Source of the DNA: a virus
IMG/VR virus record: IMGVR_UViG_3300017987_000419
Span: 1-21,123 of that record
Length of the DNA: 21,123 nt
Reading direction: 5' to 3' (one strand)
This document shows, one piece after another, positions 7,458 to 14,905 of this stretch. The translations under genes and the position numbers were made by a program. The notes under the pieces were generated by a model that was not told the DNA's origin, made no database searches, and saw only the letters and a list, made by a program, of their open reading frames with translations. Positions within the stretch are counted from its first letter, which is position 1. Each line of letters starts with the position of its first letter.

Positions 7458-7659
7458 TTTCTATTTCTTTTTCTGCCTCAAAAAATGATTTCTTCTTTTT
7501 CTTATCAGTCTTTTTAATAAAATTATCAATCACACCCTTGCAATCGCAACTATAGTATTTCCCTTTCTTGACGAGATTATAATCTCTTACCATTTGCGAT
7601 ATTGAAGTACCTTCAAATCTTTTTTTACATCGATAACATTTAATAACGTATTTTTTCAC
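7444..7659 (-). CDS. Small CxxC/CxC zinc-binding protein
   Basis: The 71-residue product starts MKKYVIKCYRCKKRFEG and has CDC near residue 39, so C-x2-C plus C-x-C could bind one zinc. The C-terminus is strongly basic (IKKTDKKKKKSFFEAEKE). The start shares ATGA with the stop of the upstream Ig-like gene, and the end overlaps the minor head gene by 14 bases. I do not recognise a family; nucleic-acid or protein binding is a guess from the composition. Confidence 0.7.
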   Translation of the reverse strand: MKKYVIKCYRCKKRFEGTSISQMVRDYNLVKKGKYYSCDCKGVIDNFIKKTDKKKKKSFFEAEKEIENADI

Positions 7660-8012
7660 AATATACTCTCCTTTATTATTAATGGCGATTCATACCTAAT
7701 TACGTCAGTATCTACGGTAATTATTGCCTGAATTTCTGATATATATTTACCAGGAGGCAGCAACGTTGATGTATTCTCGCTCGCCGGTATGTTTACCAAC
7801 ACTACCCCATTCGCCCCACCTGTTTTATCAAAATTTCCGTCGGTTTTCTCAATTAAATAAGTATCATCCGTCAATTTAGCTTTAGCCTTGAATGTAAATA
7901 TTGCACTAGATACATCCAATAGCTCTAATTTGCCTGTAGTCTGATTGCGCCGCCTAAATGTCCATTGTATCCATCGGCCCTCACCGTTGCGCAATTCTAT
8001 TTCATTTGACAT
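7656..8012 (-). CDS. Ig-like / BppU-type beta-sandwich virion protein
   Basis: The 118-residue product looks like an all-beta sandwich. It contains IELRNGEGRWIQWTFRRR, then DVSSAIFTFKAKAKLTDD, then GVVLVNIPASENTSTLLPPGKYISEIQA. This order (S-x-x-x-x-F-x-x-K, then G-x-V-x-V, then L-x-P-G-x-Y) is like that of BppU/DUF2479-type N-terminal domains and other phage surface Ig folds. The start overlaps the upstream micro-gene by 11 bases. It is probably a virion surface or baseplate-type module, but there is no clear function. Confidence 0.68.
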   Translation of the reverse strand: MSNEIELRNGEGRWIQWTFRRRNQTTGKLELLDVSSAIFTFKAKAKLTDDTYLIEKTDGNFDKTGGANGVVLVNIPASENTSTLLPPGKYISEIQAIITVDTDVIRYESPLIIKESIL

Positions 8013-8157
8013 AACACTTAACCTCTATAACAATTTCTGTATCATCAATAATTACATCAGGTTCATTATCCTCAATCTCTATATCAGCACCGTACAATAT
8101 GACATCACATGATCCATTCATACTAATTATGCCCTTTGTCGCTAATCCCAGGCTCAT
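8002..8157 (-). CDS. Small acidic protein of unknown function
   Basis: A 51-residue frame runs from an ATG at 8157, which overlaps the previous stop as ATGA, to a TGA at 8002. It opens MSLGLATKGIISMNGSCDVI and continues into an alternating, acidic beta-like part (DIEIEDNEPDVIIDDTEIVIEV). Overlaps at both ends (4 and 11 bases) and open frame support it as a real gene. Similar short G-L-x-x-x-G-I starts occur in small structural genes of phages, but I cannot assign a family. Confidence 0.65.
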   Translation of the reverse strand: MSLGLATKGIISMNGSCDVILYGADIEIEDNEPDVIIDDTEIVIEVKCYVK

Positions 8158-8741
8158 TGTTTAACAACCTTGTATGTTTGCAATTCGTCATTATTCCATA
8201 TCGCAGTAATTGTATATGTTGCCAGAACATCATTAGCAGTCCCAACACTACCAGCCGCACTATATATTCTCAATCTTCCACTCGTTAATAATTTAGCACC
8301 GCTATATGTATCATAGCTGGTGTTATCCAAATAATAATTTTCTTGCGCCAATCCCAACGATCTGGTTAACGTATTAACTATATCTGTTAGTGCGCCAGAA
8401 TCAGGCAAATTATCTGTCACAATTTTAATCGCAGCCGTATCAGTTTTAATATCATCCAAATCATTAGTCTCACAAAATAACGTCTCACCCAAAACCCTGT
8501 CGTCAGGACATGTTATCTCTAAATCGTATGTGCCGAGCGATAGCGGCGTAAATGAGGCATAATAATATCCTGTTGATCCTATTTCTGCTATCGTTACGAC
8601 CTCTGGCGCATTAGCATTATTTAACGTCAAATTATATGTGCATGATCCAGCCTGACCAGTTAATGGAGTGATCCCGTCTGTACCAAATACCGTAAATGGT
8701 ATATATACAAGCTCATTTTGTTTTGTTTTCCGGCTGCCCAT
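8154..8741 (-). CDS. Probable beta-rich virion surface protein
   Basis: The open frame begins with GTG at 8750, but AGGTGA lies just before an ATG at 8741, which is the better start and gives 195 residues. The N-terminal half (NELVYIPFTVFGTDGITPLTG, then STGYYYASFTPLSLGTYDLE) is like an Ig-type domain seen in phage proteins that present a linear, beta-rich surface. A linker DIKTDTAAIKIVTDNLPDSG follows. The C-terminal part has L-D-N-T-S-Y-D and a final strand TYTITAIWNNDELQTYKVVK. Such D-I-K-T-D-T linkers recur in phage structural proteins of this kind. The start region overlaps the coiled-coil gene. Role inferred from context. Confidence 0.68.
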   Translation of the reverse strand: MGSRKTKQNELVYIPFTVFGTDGITPLTGQAGSCTYNLTLNNANAPEVVTIAEIGSTGYYYASFTPLSLGTYDLEITCPDDRVLGETLFCETNDLDDIKTDTAAIKIVTDNLPDSGALTDIVNTLTRSLGLAQENYYLDNTSYDTYSGAKLLTSGRLRIYSAAGSVGTANDVLATYTITAIWNNDELQTYKVVKQ

Positions 8742-8907
8742 CCATCTCACCTATTAACTCTAGTTGTCCCTGTATTCTCAATCCTTCGATATTTAGCAAT
8801 TGCAACTGCTTGTCAATCTGATTTCTTTGTTGAGTCAACATATTGATTTCTTGCTCAATTTCTTTTATTCTATTTTCACGGGTTATTCTTTTTTCTTCAA
8901 AATCCAT
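8713..8907 (-). CDS. Small coiled-coil protein
   Basis: The 64-residue product is nearly one helix, with a heptad-like pattern from EKRITRENRIKEIEQEINML to IDKQLQLLNIEGLRIQGQL. Overlaps at both ends (11 bases upstream, 29 downstream) make it part of the translationally coupled run. No known family. It may be a trimer-forming or scaffold helix accompanying the neighbouring surface proteins. Confidence 0.65.
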   Translation of the reverse strand: MDFEEKRITRENRIKEIEQEINMLTQQRNQIDKQLQLLNIEGLRIQGQLELIGEMDGQPENKTK

Positions 8908-9211
8908 TTAAAACCTCAATCTGATTATTAAGTCTTACTATTTTGTCCTGGCTCTTTTTTATCTTTTTCTCTTCTTTATCAATTTGATCCATTACTATTT
9001 TAATCTTTTTTTCTGAGTTCTTTTCTATTTCTTCACCAATTAAATGGATTATGTGGTTTTCCCATATCCATTCATTTTTAAGCGGCTCATAATACCAGCC
9101 GTGCGGAGAGGCATTCAAAAGAATTTTCACAAAATCTTCTGCCTCATCCAGTGAATCAAAAAAATCATTCTGAATGTCTTGTCCGCCTATTGTTAACTTG
9201 ACTTCTATCAT
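8897..9211 (-). CDS. Hypothetical protein with C-terminal coiled coil
   Basis: The 104-residue product has an N-terminal alpha/beta part (MIEVKLTIGGQDIQNDFFDS, then DEAEDFVKILL, then HGWYYEPLKNEWIWENH) and a C-terminal lysine/glutamate-rich coiled coil (KIVMDQIDKEEKKIKKSQDK). Start shares ATGA with the stop of the upstream gene. No family is recognised. Its coiled coil resembles that of the next gene, so the two may pair. Confidence 0.62.
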   Translation of the reverse strand: MIEVKLTIGGQDIQNDFFDSLDEAEDFVKILLNASPHGWYYEPLKNEWIWENHIIHLIGEEIEKNSEKKIKIVMDQIDKEEKKIKKSQDKIVRLNNQIEVLNGF

Positions 9212-9438
9212 GGTATAATCCCTAAAAATATTACCCTCAATTCATCATCCGTCGGGTGGTCACCGTACCACGTACCCAGCCCAACATTAGGGTTGTACGT
9301 CCATATTATTGGAGAACCATAAAACTCTCCGTATGCAATCAACCCTAGTGCGTAATCTCTTGCCGCCTGTTCTGTCGGAAAGGCCGGATTTGAAAACGGC
9401 CCACCATCGAGTGTTATTATTAAGTGATAATAATTCAT
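9208..9438 (-). CDS. Hypothetical small protein downstream of fibre-like gene
   Basis: The 76-residue product reads MNYYHLIITLDGGPFSNPAF and then EQAARDYALGLIAYGEFYGS, with W/Y-rich C-terminus (WTYNPNVGLGTWYGDHP). The first part of the pattern (strand, then aromatic-rich loop, helix EQAARDYAL) resembles the N-terminal half of the following gene, so both may share a small alpha/beta fold. It starts 3 bases after the fibre-like gene. A fibre chaperone or decoration role is possible but not shown. Confidence 0.6.
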   Translation of the reverse strand: MNYYHLIITLDGGPFSNPAFPTEQAARDYALGLIAYGEFYGSPIIWTYNPNVGLGTWYGDHPTDDELRVIFLGIIP

Positions 9439-9441
9439 TCA

Positions 9442-10575
9442 TCACGTCCATGCCGGTATGTAATAAACGGTACCTGTATTATCCTTAACAGTCAACCATC
9501 GCGATATAGTAGCTGTCCCAACTCCGGCAGGTGCCACATTGGTAATAGTCACAGTTTGCGCACCATTATTTGTCCAATTATTAGGACTTGTCAATTTAAC
9601 CGTTCCAGAACCCTGAAGAGAGCTATTTACCACCAAATCGGTCCCATCATAAGAGATACCTGCATCTTGACCAGTTCCCCAAATTACACTCTTATCATCA
9701 GTCGCCACTTGGATATCTGCTTTGTGATAGAGTACAGCGTTTACAGAGTCACTCCAGATAGACCACACATTAGTACCATGATCAATATTTTCAAGTTTCA
9801 ATCCGTATTCATTTACTATACTTGATCCACCATGCAAAGTCAGTCCACCCGCGATATCAGAATTGGCGAGAAAATGCATATAATTAGTACATACCACGCC
9901 GCCCCTCAACTCCTCAGTGCCCAAAAAGACTTTAAGTGCAAAAATCCCATTGGTCTGAAATCCTATCATTCTGCCCATTGTTAGAGCTGACCCATTGTAT
10001 TTGTCAGTTGATGTCCCTGCATTAAACGCCGATACTTCCGTGGGAGGCACCCCTACGCCTGAATGGTCAACACGGTACTTCGGACCACCAAGAAAAGAAC
10101 TCAGTGAAAAATTAGCATGTGCCCCTGGTGCTGATGTCTCAGCCCACGTTGACGCATCCTGAAATACGGCAGACCCTCCAAAAGTCTGAGCTGTATTATA
10201 TTGAATTATATTAGTATAAGTAAACCCGCCAAATAGTACAAAAGCCGATCCTGTACAATCTGATGTTTCGTTTGACTTCATAATTGCTCCCTGGGTAGCT
10301 GATGCGCCAGCCGACATGTCATCAAACCCGAGAAAAGTAATCCCTCCATAAACGAGACATCTACCATCAGTCGCGCCTGCCTGTACGGGTGGGGCTACTG
10401 TGTTTGGTCTAAGTTCCAGATTATCACTAATAGAATCGCCACCATAAATCACCGGGCAATTATTCAAGTTATTATCACCCATGTCTAAATCATTTGTTAA
10501 AGGATCATTTGTACAATCTAATTTCAGATAACGTCCATCGGCAATGGCCTGTGATATTGAATTGCGCACATCCAT
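9442..10575 (-). CDS. Fibre- or tailspike-like protein
   Basis: The 377-residue product has ISQAIADGRYLKLDCTNDPL near the N-terminus. The A-D-x-R-Y-L-K-L-D phrase is a recurrent signature of phage fibre repeats, followed by L-T-x-D-L-D-M-G-D-N-x-L-N. The middle is rich in glycine, serine and asparagine with beta pattern. The C-terminus (VTITNVAPAGVGTATISRWL, then GTVYYIPAWT) ends in a short strand common to phage fibre and capsid-fibre proteins. The ATG at 10575 has AGGAGG about 13 bases upstream; a nearer ATG is in another frame. It could be a head fibre, since it lies among head genes, or a displaced tail fibre. Confidence 0.75.
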   Translation of the reverse strand: MDVRNSISQAIADGRYLKLDCTNDPLTNDLDMGDNNLNNCPVIYGGDSISDNLELRPNTVAPPVQAGATDGRCLVYGGITFLGFDDMSAGASATQGAIMKSNETSDCTGSAFVLFGGFTYTNIIQYNTAQTFGGSAVFQDASTWAETSAPGAHANFSLSSFLGGPKYRVDHSGVGVPPTEVSAFNAGTSTDKYNGSALTMGRMIGFQTNGIFALKVFLGTEELRGGVVCTNYMHFLANSDIAGGLTLHGGSSIVNEYGLKLENIDHGTNVWSIWSDSVNAVLYHKADIQVATDDKSVIWGTGQDAGISYDGTDLVVNSSLQGSGTVKLTSPNNWTNNGAQTVTITNVAPAGVGTATISRWLTVKDNTGTVYYIPAWT

Positions 10576-10592
10576 TAGTATTCATTGCCCTC

Positions 10593-11129
10593 CTAGTATT
10601 CATAATAAAATAAACTTATGGTCACATTATTCCCGCCTGTGCTATCAGCTACTTTTGCACGCACTCTACTATTGGCGGGTATTTCGCATGATTGAATTGG
10701 GACATTCATGGTCCCGTCCTGAACTGCATTTTTAACAAATCTCACTCGACCGCATTCGATATCAGTAGCACCGTAATACAAAACTAATTCATAAACTGCG
10801 TTCGCGCTTATATTTTCGACACTAACATTATGAATATCGAAAATATGTGTTATAGCGTTTGCTGCGACAATATCATTAGAAAAATTTCCCAGTGTCCACG
10901 CCGCTCCATCAGAGGTAACAGTTATACCTGTAGCCAATGAGGGAATAACTTTACTGGACGTGTTGTGATGTTCTTTTATTGTTACAACAAGAGAATATAT
11001 ACTATCTCCGTCGTGCGTATCCGTTTTATTTCCAATCACATCTGACATAATAACATTATCAGCACTATCAGCACTCGGCACATTATGATACGTCTCCATA
11101 TTATTACGGCCTGGATTTATAATTGACAT
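10593..11129 (-). CDS. Conserved-looking beta-rich virion protein
   Basis: The 178-residue product contains SADSADNVIMSDVIGNKTD, then HDGDSIYSLV, then a TVTSDGAAWTLGNF segment and a C-terminal half of strands ending ANSRVRAKVADSTG and VTISLFYYEY. I recall similar D-V-I-G-N-K-T-D-T-x-x-G architecture in hypothetical structural proteins of environmental phages, but cannot name the family. The ATG directly follows the previous TAA, with GGAGG just inside the upstream gene. All-beta content and location suggest a capsid decoration or fibre-foot protein. Confidence 0.68.
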   Translation of the reverse strand: MSIINPGRNNMETYHNVPSADSADNVIMSDVIGNKTDTHDGDSIYSLVVTIKEHHNTSSKVIPSLATGITVTSDGAAWTLGNFSNDIVAANAITHIFDIHNVSVENISANAVYELVLYYGATDIECGRVRFVKNAVQDGTMNVPIQSCEIPANSRVRAKVADSTGGNNVTISLFYYEY

Positions 11130-11480
11130 TTAATCCTCCAAGATGTCCAGTACTGCTATTACTGTGCTATTTGCCGCCGTTATGCCCTTAATAGCACCTT
11201 TCCATGTATCAAGAGTTATTGACGCCCCTAAACCATCCCTTGCCGCTGTGCCATCGCTCAATACAAAATTATATGCGGCCGTACTGGGATCACCTCCCAA
11301 TCGAATTATGCAAGGCTCTGTTCCACAATTTTGCAGTGTGATAGATTTCCTTGTAGCTGAAGCCGCTGCAATTTCAATACCCCCTACGGTTGTATTTACC
11401 GTAACCGGTGCGGCCGTTGGCGCCTTATCAGTACCCCCGAACTGGTCCTCTAATATATCGGTTGTTCTTGCTTCGCTCAT
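11130..11480 (-). CDS. Probable capsid decoration-type beta-sandwich protein
   Basis: The 116-residue product is a strand-rich single domain: GIEIAAASATRKSITLQNCG, then EPCIIRLGGDPSTAAYNFVL, then ASITLDTWKGAIKGITAANS. The pattern of an R-K-S-I-T-L-Q-N phrase followed by L-x-L-x-x-G is like small beta-sandwich proteins that coat phage surfaces. It starts with an ATGA overlap. Function is inferred. Confidence 0.68.
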   Translation of the reverse strand: MSEARTTDILEDQFGGTDKAPTAAPVTVNTTVGGIEIAAASATRKSITLQNCGTEPCIIRLGGDPSTAAYNFVLSDGTAARDGLGASITLDTWKGAIKGITAANSTVIAVLDILED

Positions 11481-11758
11481 TTTTCCCCCTGATCAGCCTC
11501 AACCTGTGATTTCAGCGTTGGGCTTTTTGCTCTTTGTTCTTTGACTTTATCGCTGTCTGATTTCCTTAATTTTTCAATTGCCCTTTGAAAATCAGTTTCA
11601 TATCCTAATTCTTTTAATAATTTGATTTCTTTCTCGTCGCTTGTCTCGTATGCTCCTGGAATAGTGTACCCATTACCATCAAAATTGGTACCACCAAACG
11701 AGCAGAGTATTTTTTTCATTTCCTTATTCCAGACCTGGCCAATTCCATAAAATTTCAT
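11477..11758 (-). CDS. Small protein of head region (VW-N-KE type)
   Basis: The 93-residue product opens MKFYGIGQVWNKEMKKILCS and then FGGTNFDGNGYTIPGAYETSDE, ending in a charged helix with LLKELGYETDF. The order V-W-x-x-E-x-x-x-x-L-C, T-x-D/E, and L-x-E-L-G-Y is typical of small proteins found just after major capsid genes in many phages, whose role is not clear. SD AGGTGA sits close before the ATG. It lies downstream of the terminator at 11.88 kb. Confidence 0.68.
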   Translation of the reverse strand: MKFYGIGQVWNKEMKKILCSFGGTNFDGNGYTIPGAYETSDEKEIKLLKELGYETDFQRAIEKLRKSDSDKVKEQRAKSPTLKSQVEADQGEK

Positions 11759-11761
11759 AAA

Positions 11762-11866
11762 TCACCTCACTTTAAATATCTTGTCTCTGCATTTTTTACA
11801 AAAATATAAATCGTTATGCTTCAATAAATCATAAAATATGTTACATCTAATACACATCACTTTCAT
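11762..11866 (-). CDS. 34-residue four-cysteine micro-protein
   Basis: The frame encodes MKVMCIRCNIFYDLLKHNDL and then YFCKKCRDKIFKVR. CIRC and CKKC pairs 18 residues apart form a minimal zinc ribbon. The start is uncertain: neither ATG at 11866 nor the internal one at codon 4 has a strong ribosome binding site. It lies just after the terminator and 3 bases before the next gene. Its sequence integrity supports coding, but it may be poorly expressed. Confidence 0.55.
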   Translation of the reverse strand: MKVMCIRCNIFYDLLKHNDLYFCKKCRDKIFKVR

Positions 11867-11878
11867 AATAAAACATAA

Positions 11879-11898
11879 TGGGGGACAAGAGCCCCCCA
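11879..11898 (-). terminator. Rho-independent-type terminator after major capsid / beta-helix cluster
   Basis: On the minus strand TGGGGG (11893-11898) pairs perfectly with CCCCCA (11879-11884) around an 8-base loop. The stem is followed by a T-rich but not pure run, ATTATGTTTTATTAT. It lies 6 bases after the stop of the small acidic gene. It would give partial termination below the highly expressed capsid gene, tuning expression of the downstream surface block. Confidence 0.65.
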
Positions 11899-11904
11899 GC
11901 TAGT

Positions 11905-12018
11905 TTATTCTTTATTCTTCAATTGTTCCTGAAGCTCATCACGCTCCTTATAAAAGAGTGCCTCAGCTTCAGACATTTTTTTCTCTTCTTTTACTTCTTC
12001 TTTTTTCTCTTCTTTCAT
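11905..12018 (-). CDS. 37-residue charged helical micro-protein
   Basis: The frame starts at an ATG overlapping the previous stop as ATGA and ends with TAA at 11905. It encodes MKEEKKEEVKEEKKMSEAEA followed by a helix LFYKERDELQEQLKNKE. It is strongly charged, a probable single helix or coiled coil. It is the last gene before the terminator. No known family; coding is supported by the overlap and placement. Confidence 0.6.
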   Translation of the reverse strand: MKEEKKEEVKEEKKMSEAEALFYKERDELQEQLKNKE

Positions 12019-12269
12019 TCTATCACCTCGTAATGTTTCCAGCCTATTGCTGTATAACTGCCAATCTCTGAATATGAAATAGAATCTAATATAAATTCAA
12101 GTCTACCCTCTGTAACGTTATAACTAGGCTCTTCAAATTTATAAATCTCTCCATATTCATCATTGATATAAGACTTATCCGGGAGAACATACGGGATGTC
12201 AAAATCCCTATAAATATATTCCCCCGGTCTGTCTGATATTTCCCTTATATACCAAATCTTAGCAATCAT
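12015..12269 (-). CDS. Hypothetical protein, 84 residues
   Basis: The product has aromatic-rich, strand-like sequence: MIAKIWYIREISDRPGEYIY, then a DIPYVLPDKSYIN segment and TEGRLEFILDSISYSEIGSY. The ATG overlaps the beta-helix gene stop as TAATG. I do not recognise a family. It is presumably a small partner of the beta-helix protein or a decoration factor, judged by coupling only. Confidence 0.62.
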   Translation of the reverse strand: MIAKIWYIREISDRPGEYIYRDFDIPYVLPDKSYINDEYGEIYKFEEPSYNVTEGRLEFILDSISYSEIGSYTAIGWKHYEVIE

Positions 12270-13159
12270 TAGCTGGCCGTATGATTATCGGCTGCGCCAG
12301 TTCCATCGTCAGTAACTGCCGTACCCGCTTGTATCCAGTTATCGGATATAAGCACATAAGCTCCAGCCGCATCCTGATGTATGCCTGTCGTACAAGTGCC
12401 GACAATTTTATTCTGATGTATAAAACTCCCAAGAGCAGCGGTGGCTACCGCATTAGCATGAACCATTATTCCGGTAGTACCATCACCTGAGACTTTACAA
12501 TTTTTTATCTCTGATGTACAGAAATACGTATCACCACCATCGCCCTGTCCAACATGAATACCAGCCGTCTGGAAGTCATGCACGTGGCAACTATCAATTA
12601 CGGATTCTTTAACATTTGCTCCCCATATTCCAATGGTTGCGTTTGTGCCGTCACCTTTGAGAGTGACATTTTTAAGCAGGCACCCATCGAAAACAGACAA
12701 ATACAACGCCGGATAAGCGGTTGCCATATTGATCTGGATATTCTGTATTGAGCAACCGGCGCCACTAAAAGCCATCGCCGCCGGTGATCCACTGGAACCA
12801 TCGTAATTAACAACAACCCCATAATCAATATTTCCAATATCCTGGACGCCTATAAGGTGAACATTATAAGCACTCCATAATACTTGCTCGTTATACTGAC
12901 CCGGAGCAACATAAACATAAACTTGCCTGTCTTTGTCAGTATTTATGTTAGTCGTTCCTGCCGTATATCTGGCCTTATTAAGACCTTCCTGAATTGTTTT
13001 AAATGCTTTTTCCCATGTACTACCATCACCGCTTGAATTAACAGAACCGTCTACGTAATAAACGTTCCCATAAGGTTCAATTAAAGCTCTCAGCTCCACT
13101 ATTGCTTCTCTGGTAGCTGGGCGAACACCCGGATAAAGCTCTCTCCATTCAAAAGCCAT
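12269..13159 (-). CDS. Right-handed beta-helix (pectate-lyase fold) protein next to major capsid gene
   Basis: The 296-residue product starts after AGGAGGT. A short N-terminal anchor, MAFEWRELYPGVRPATREAI, is followed by VYYVDGSVNSSGDGSTWEKA and FKTIQEGLNKA, the DUF1565-like opening of right-handed beta-helix proteins. The rest has coil repeats of hydrophobic and N/G residues, including VHLIGVQDIGN, CSIQNIQINMA, CLLKNVTLKGD and ESVIDSCHVHD. No catalytic carbohydrate-active triad can be assigned. It directly follows the capsid gene (11-base gap), so a capsid spike, decoration or head-fibre role fits at least as well as a tailspike. The fold is clear; the role is inferred. Confidence 0.82.
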   Translation of the reverse strand: MAFEWRELYPGVRPATREAIVELRALIEPYGNVYYVDGSVNSSGDGSTWEKAFKTIQEGLNKARYTAGTTNINTDKDRQVYVYVAPGQYNEQVLWSAYNVHLIGVQDIGNIDYGVVVNYDGSSGSPAAMAFSGAGCSIQNIQINMATAYPALYLSVFDGCLLKNVTLKGDGTNATIGIWGANVKESVIDSCHVHDFQTAGIHVGQGDGGDTYFCTSEIKNCKVSGDGTTGIMVHANAVATAALGSFIHQNKIVGTCTTGIHQDAAGAYVLISDNWIQAGTAVTDDGTGAADNHTAS

Positions 13160-13170
13160 ATTGTACCTCC

Positions 13171-14112
13171 TTAACTCGTTGCCAGACTATGAATTTTCCC
13201 GTGAAGGAATTCAACTCCATAATCCAGACCGATTTTACCAAAAATTTGACCCTTTTCTGCAGCTCCGGCTTTCGCTAAATCCTCATAAAAGAAATTTCCT
13301 TTTCCTGGGACGGGTTGAAATACTGGCGCGCATGAAGACACATCTGCTATCAATATGTCGTCAGTAGGCATGAATCTATCATACACCACACCAAGAGTCG
13401 CAAAATCAGTCAATATTTGTTTTATCGCCACTCCGCCAACGTTCCTGTCTTCAGGCGCATAGCCATAAATATCAGATATTTTCTGAATTTGAAAAGCATT
13501 TGCAAATAGAACCATATTCATGAACTGGGCCCCGCCACCGGCCATGGTCCTGAGTGCCTCATCAATCATGTCTTTAGTCAAAGTTGCCGCAGATGCATTG
13601 ATTGACGTTGTGGTACACGCCGCAAGCATTCCCCGCGTCTGATTTGCTACACCTGCATTTATAGCAATTTGATACGTTCCATTTATAAATGAGTATTCAA
13701 TATCGCGTGCAATTTTTTTGAGATTATAGGCGATTTGAAAATTAACCTCATCAGTTACATTATTCACCTGTCCCTGTGTATTGATACCTGAAAGCCTGGC
13801 TTGATTAGCCAATTTTTCATAACTAATATCAATAGCCTGGTGGTGAATCTCACATACATTTTTATTTTGTGTTCTGACTGCCTCATTCCCATTTGGAGCC
13901 GTTAAACTCGCAGTCTCAGTTATTCCCGGCTGTGCTGCGGCTGGATAGTCATATTGACTTGAAATTGGGAACTCAAAATTACTTGATTGCTTGCCGCCGT
14001 TCATACCACCTATCATAGAAAAAAAAGGTGTGTTTTCAGCATCGGCAGTTATAAGCAAACCAGAATAATTTGGAAGGTCCCATATTGTGGCATTACCTGT
14101 TATCTGTGCCAT
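13171..14112 (-). CDS. Major capsid protein (SU10/DUF5309-type, HK97 fold)
   Basis: The 313-residue product opens MAQITGNATIWDLPNYSGLL and has ENTPFFSMIGGMNGGKQSSN, then the phrase YDYPAAAQPGITETASLTAP. The N-terminal D-x-P-N-Y-x-G-x-L, T-P-F-x-S-x-I-G-G and Q-P-x-I-T-E-T pattern matches SU10-type major capsid proteins (DUF5309). The central and C-terminal parts have MILF-like A-domain strands and the final PVPGKGNFFYED loop. It follows the scaffold gene by 10 bases and has a clear ribosome binding site (AGGAGA). It would form the icosahedral shell. Confidence 0.93.
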   Translation of the reverse strand: MAQITGNATIWDLPNYSGLLITADAENTPFFSMIGGMNGGKQSSNFEFPISSQYDYPAAAQPGITETASLTAPNGNEAVRTQNKNVCEIHHQAIDISYEKLANQARLSGINTQGQVNNVTDEVNFQIAYNLKKIARDIEYSFINGTYQIAINAGVANQTRGMLAACTTTSINASAATLTKDMIDEALRTMAGGGAQFMNMVLFANAFQIQKISDIYGYAPEDRNVGGVAIKQILTDFATLGVVYDRFMPTDDILIADVSSCAPVFQPVPGKGNFFYEDLAKAGAAEKGQIFGKIGLDYGVEFLHGKIHSLATS

Positions 14113-14122
14113 TTATTTTCTC

Positions 14123-14905
14123 CTAGTTTGATTTTTGTTGAGCCTGCATAGCTGCTACCTGCCCAACTAAATCACCTGCTTTTGTCGCTTCTTCAAATTG
14201 TTTGTCAAATTTATTGCCGGATGTCATACCACCACCTGGACTAGAACCACCGCCTGGTGAAAGCTTGTTTTTAAGATGAAAGTTGTTTTCGTCCAAACTC
14301 AAAAACTTTTCCACTGCTACCATTGCAGATAATTCCATTGGTTTTACGACCCCGGATTCATCAGGGAAATTCAACGTCAATACTGTTGAATATGTTCCCT
14401 GTTTCTCGCCTGTACTCAAATCAATGTTTTCTTTTAGACGTGCTTGACCAATTGTGCGCATAATTGAAACTAATTGGTTTCTATTGTGTACGTCGTGTTT
14501 TGCAAGTGCCTCTTGAATATCGTTCATAATTTTCTCATCTTTATAACGATTTTCTGCCTGTTCTTTCTGGCTCTGTATTGCTTCTTTTTCTTTGTTCAAC
14601 TGGTCCAGTACTGTCTGAAATTCCTGTTTAAGTTCTTCAACCTCCGAACTTTTCCCTTTGTCCTTCTTTTTATTTTCTTCATGCTCAGACAAAGACGCTT
14701 TCATTTGGTCAATTTGTGTCCTTAAATCGTTCATCTCCGGGCTAATGTCTTCCTTGCCTTTGTTGCGATTAAAACTTATGATGTGTCCGATTAAATCCTG
14801 CAAATCTTCAGGAACCTGTCGTTCCTGATTGCTAATTGGATCGGTAACCGTAAAAGTTTTAATCGCTTCCTTCGGTTCCTTCGGTTCCTGGTTGTTCTGG
14901 TCCAT
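14123..14905 (-). CDS. Capsid scaffolding protein
   Basis: The frame is open from a GTG at 14917, but GAGG stands six bases before the ATG at 14905, which is the better start and gives 260 residues. The sequence is charged and helical: a coiled coil from about 55 to 125 (NDLRTQIDQMKASLSEHEEN and following), then an alpha/beta part, then a Gly/Ser-rich linker (SPGGGSSPGGG). The final helix, KFDKQFEEATKAGDLVGQ, is of the type that contacts capsid. Position between portal and capsid gene is classic. It overlaps the portal gene by 47 bases in another frame. Confidence 0.85.
   Translation of the reverse strand: MDQNNQEPKEPKEAIKTFTVTDPISNQERQVPEDLQDLIGHIISFNRNKGKEDISPEMNDLRTQIDQMKASLSEHEENKKKDKGKSSEVEELKQEFQTVLDQLNKEKEAIQSQKEQAENRYKDEKIMNDIQEALAKHDVHNRNQLVSIMRTIGQARLKENIDLSTGEKQGTYSTVLTLNFPDESGVVKPMELSAMVAVEKFLSLDENNFHLKNKLSPGGGSSPGGGMTSGNKFDKQFEEATKAGDLVGQVAAMQAQQKSN

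Noticed and set aside
12598-12837. Minus-strand 79-codon frame inside the beta-helix gene
   Set aside because: It is out of frame within a well-supported longer gene and shows basic, low-complexity shadow composition.
14474-14725. Hydrophobic plus-strand frame of 83 codons
   Set aside because: It is the antisense shadow of the lysine/glutamate-rich scaffold coiled coil, which reads as phenylalanine- and leucine-rich on the other strand. It has no ribosome binding site or neighbours.
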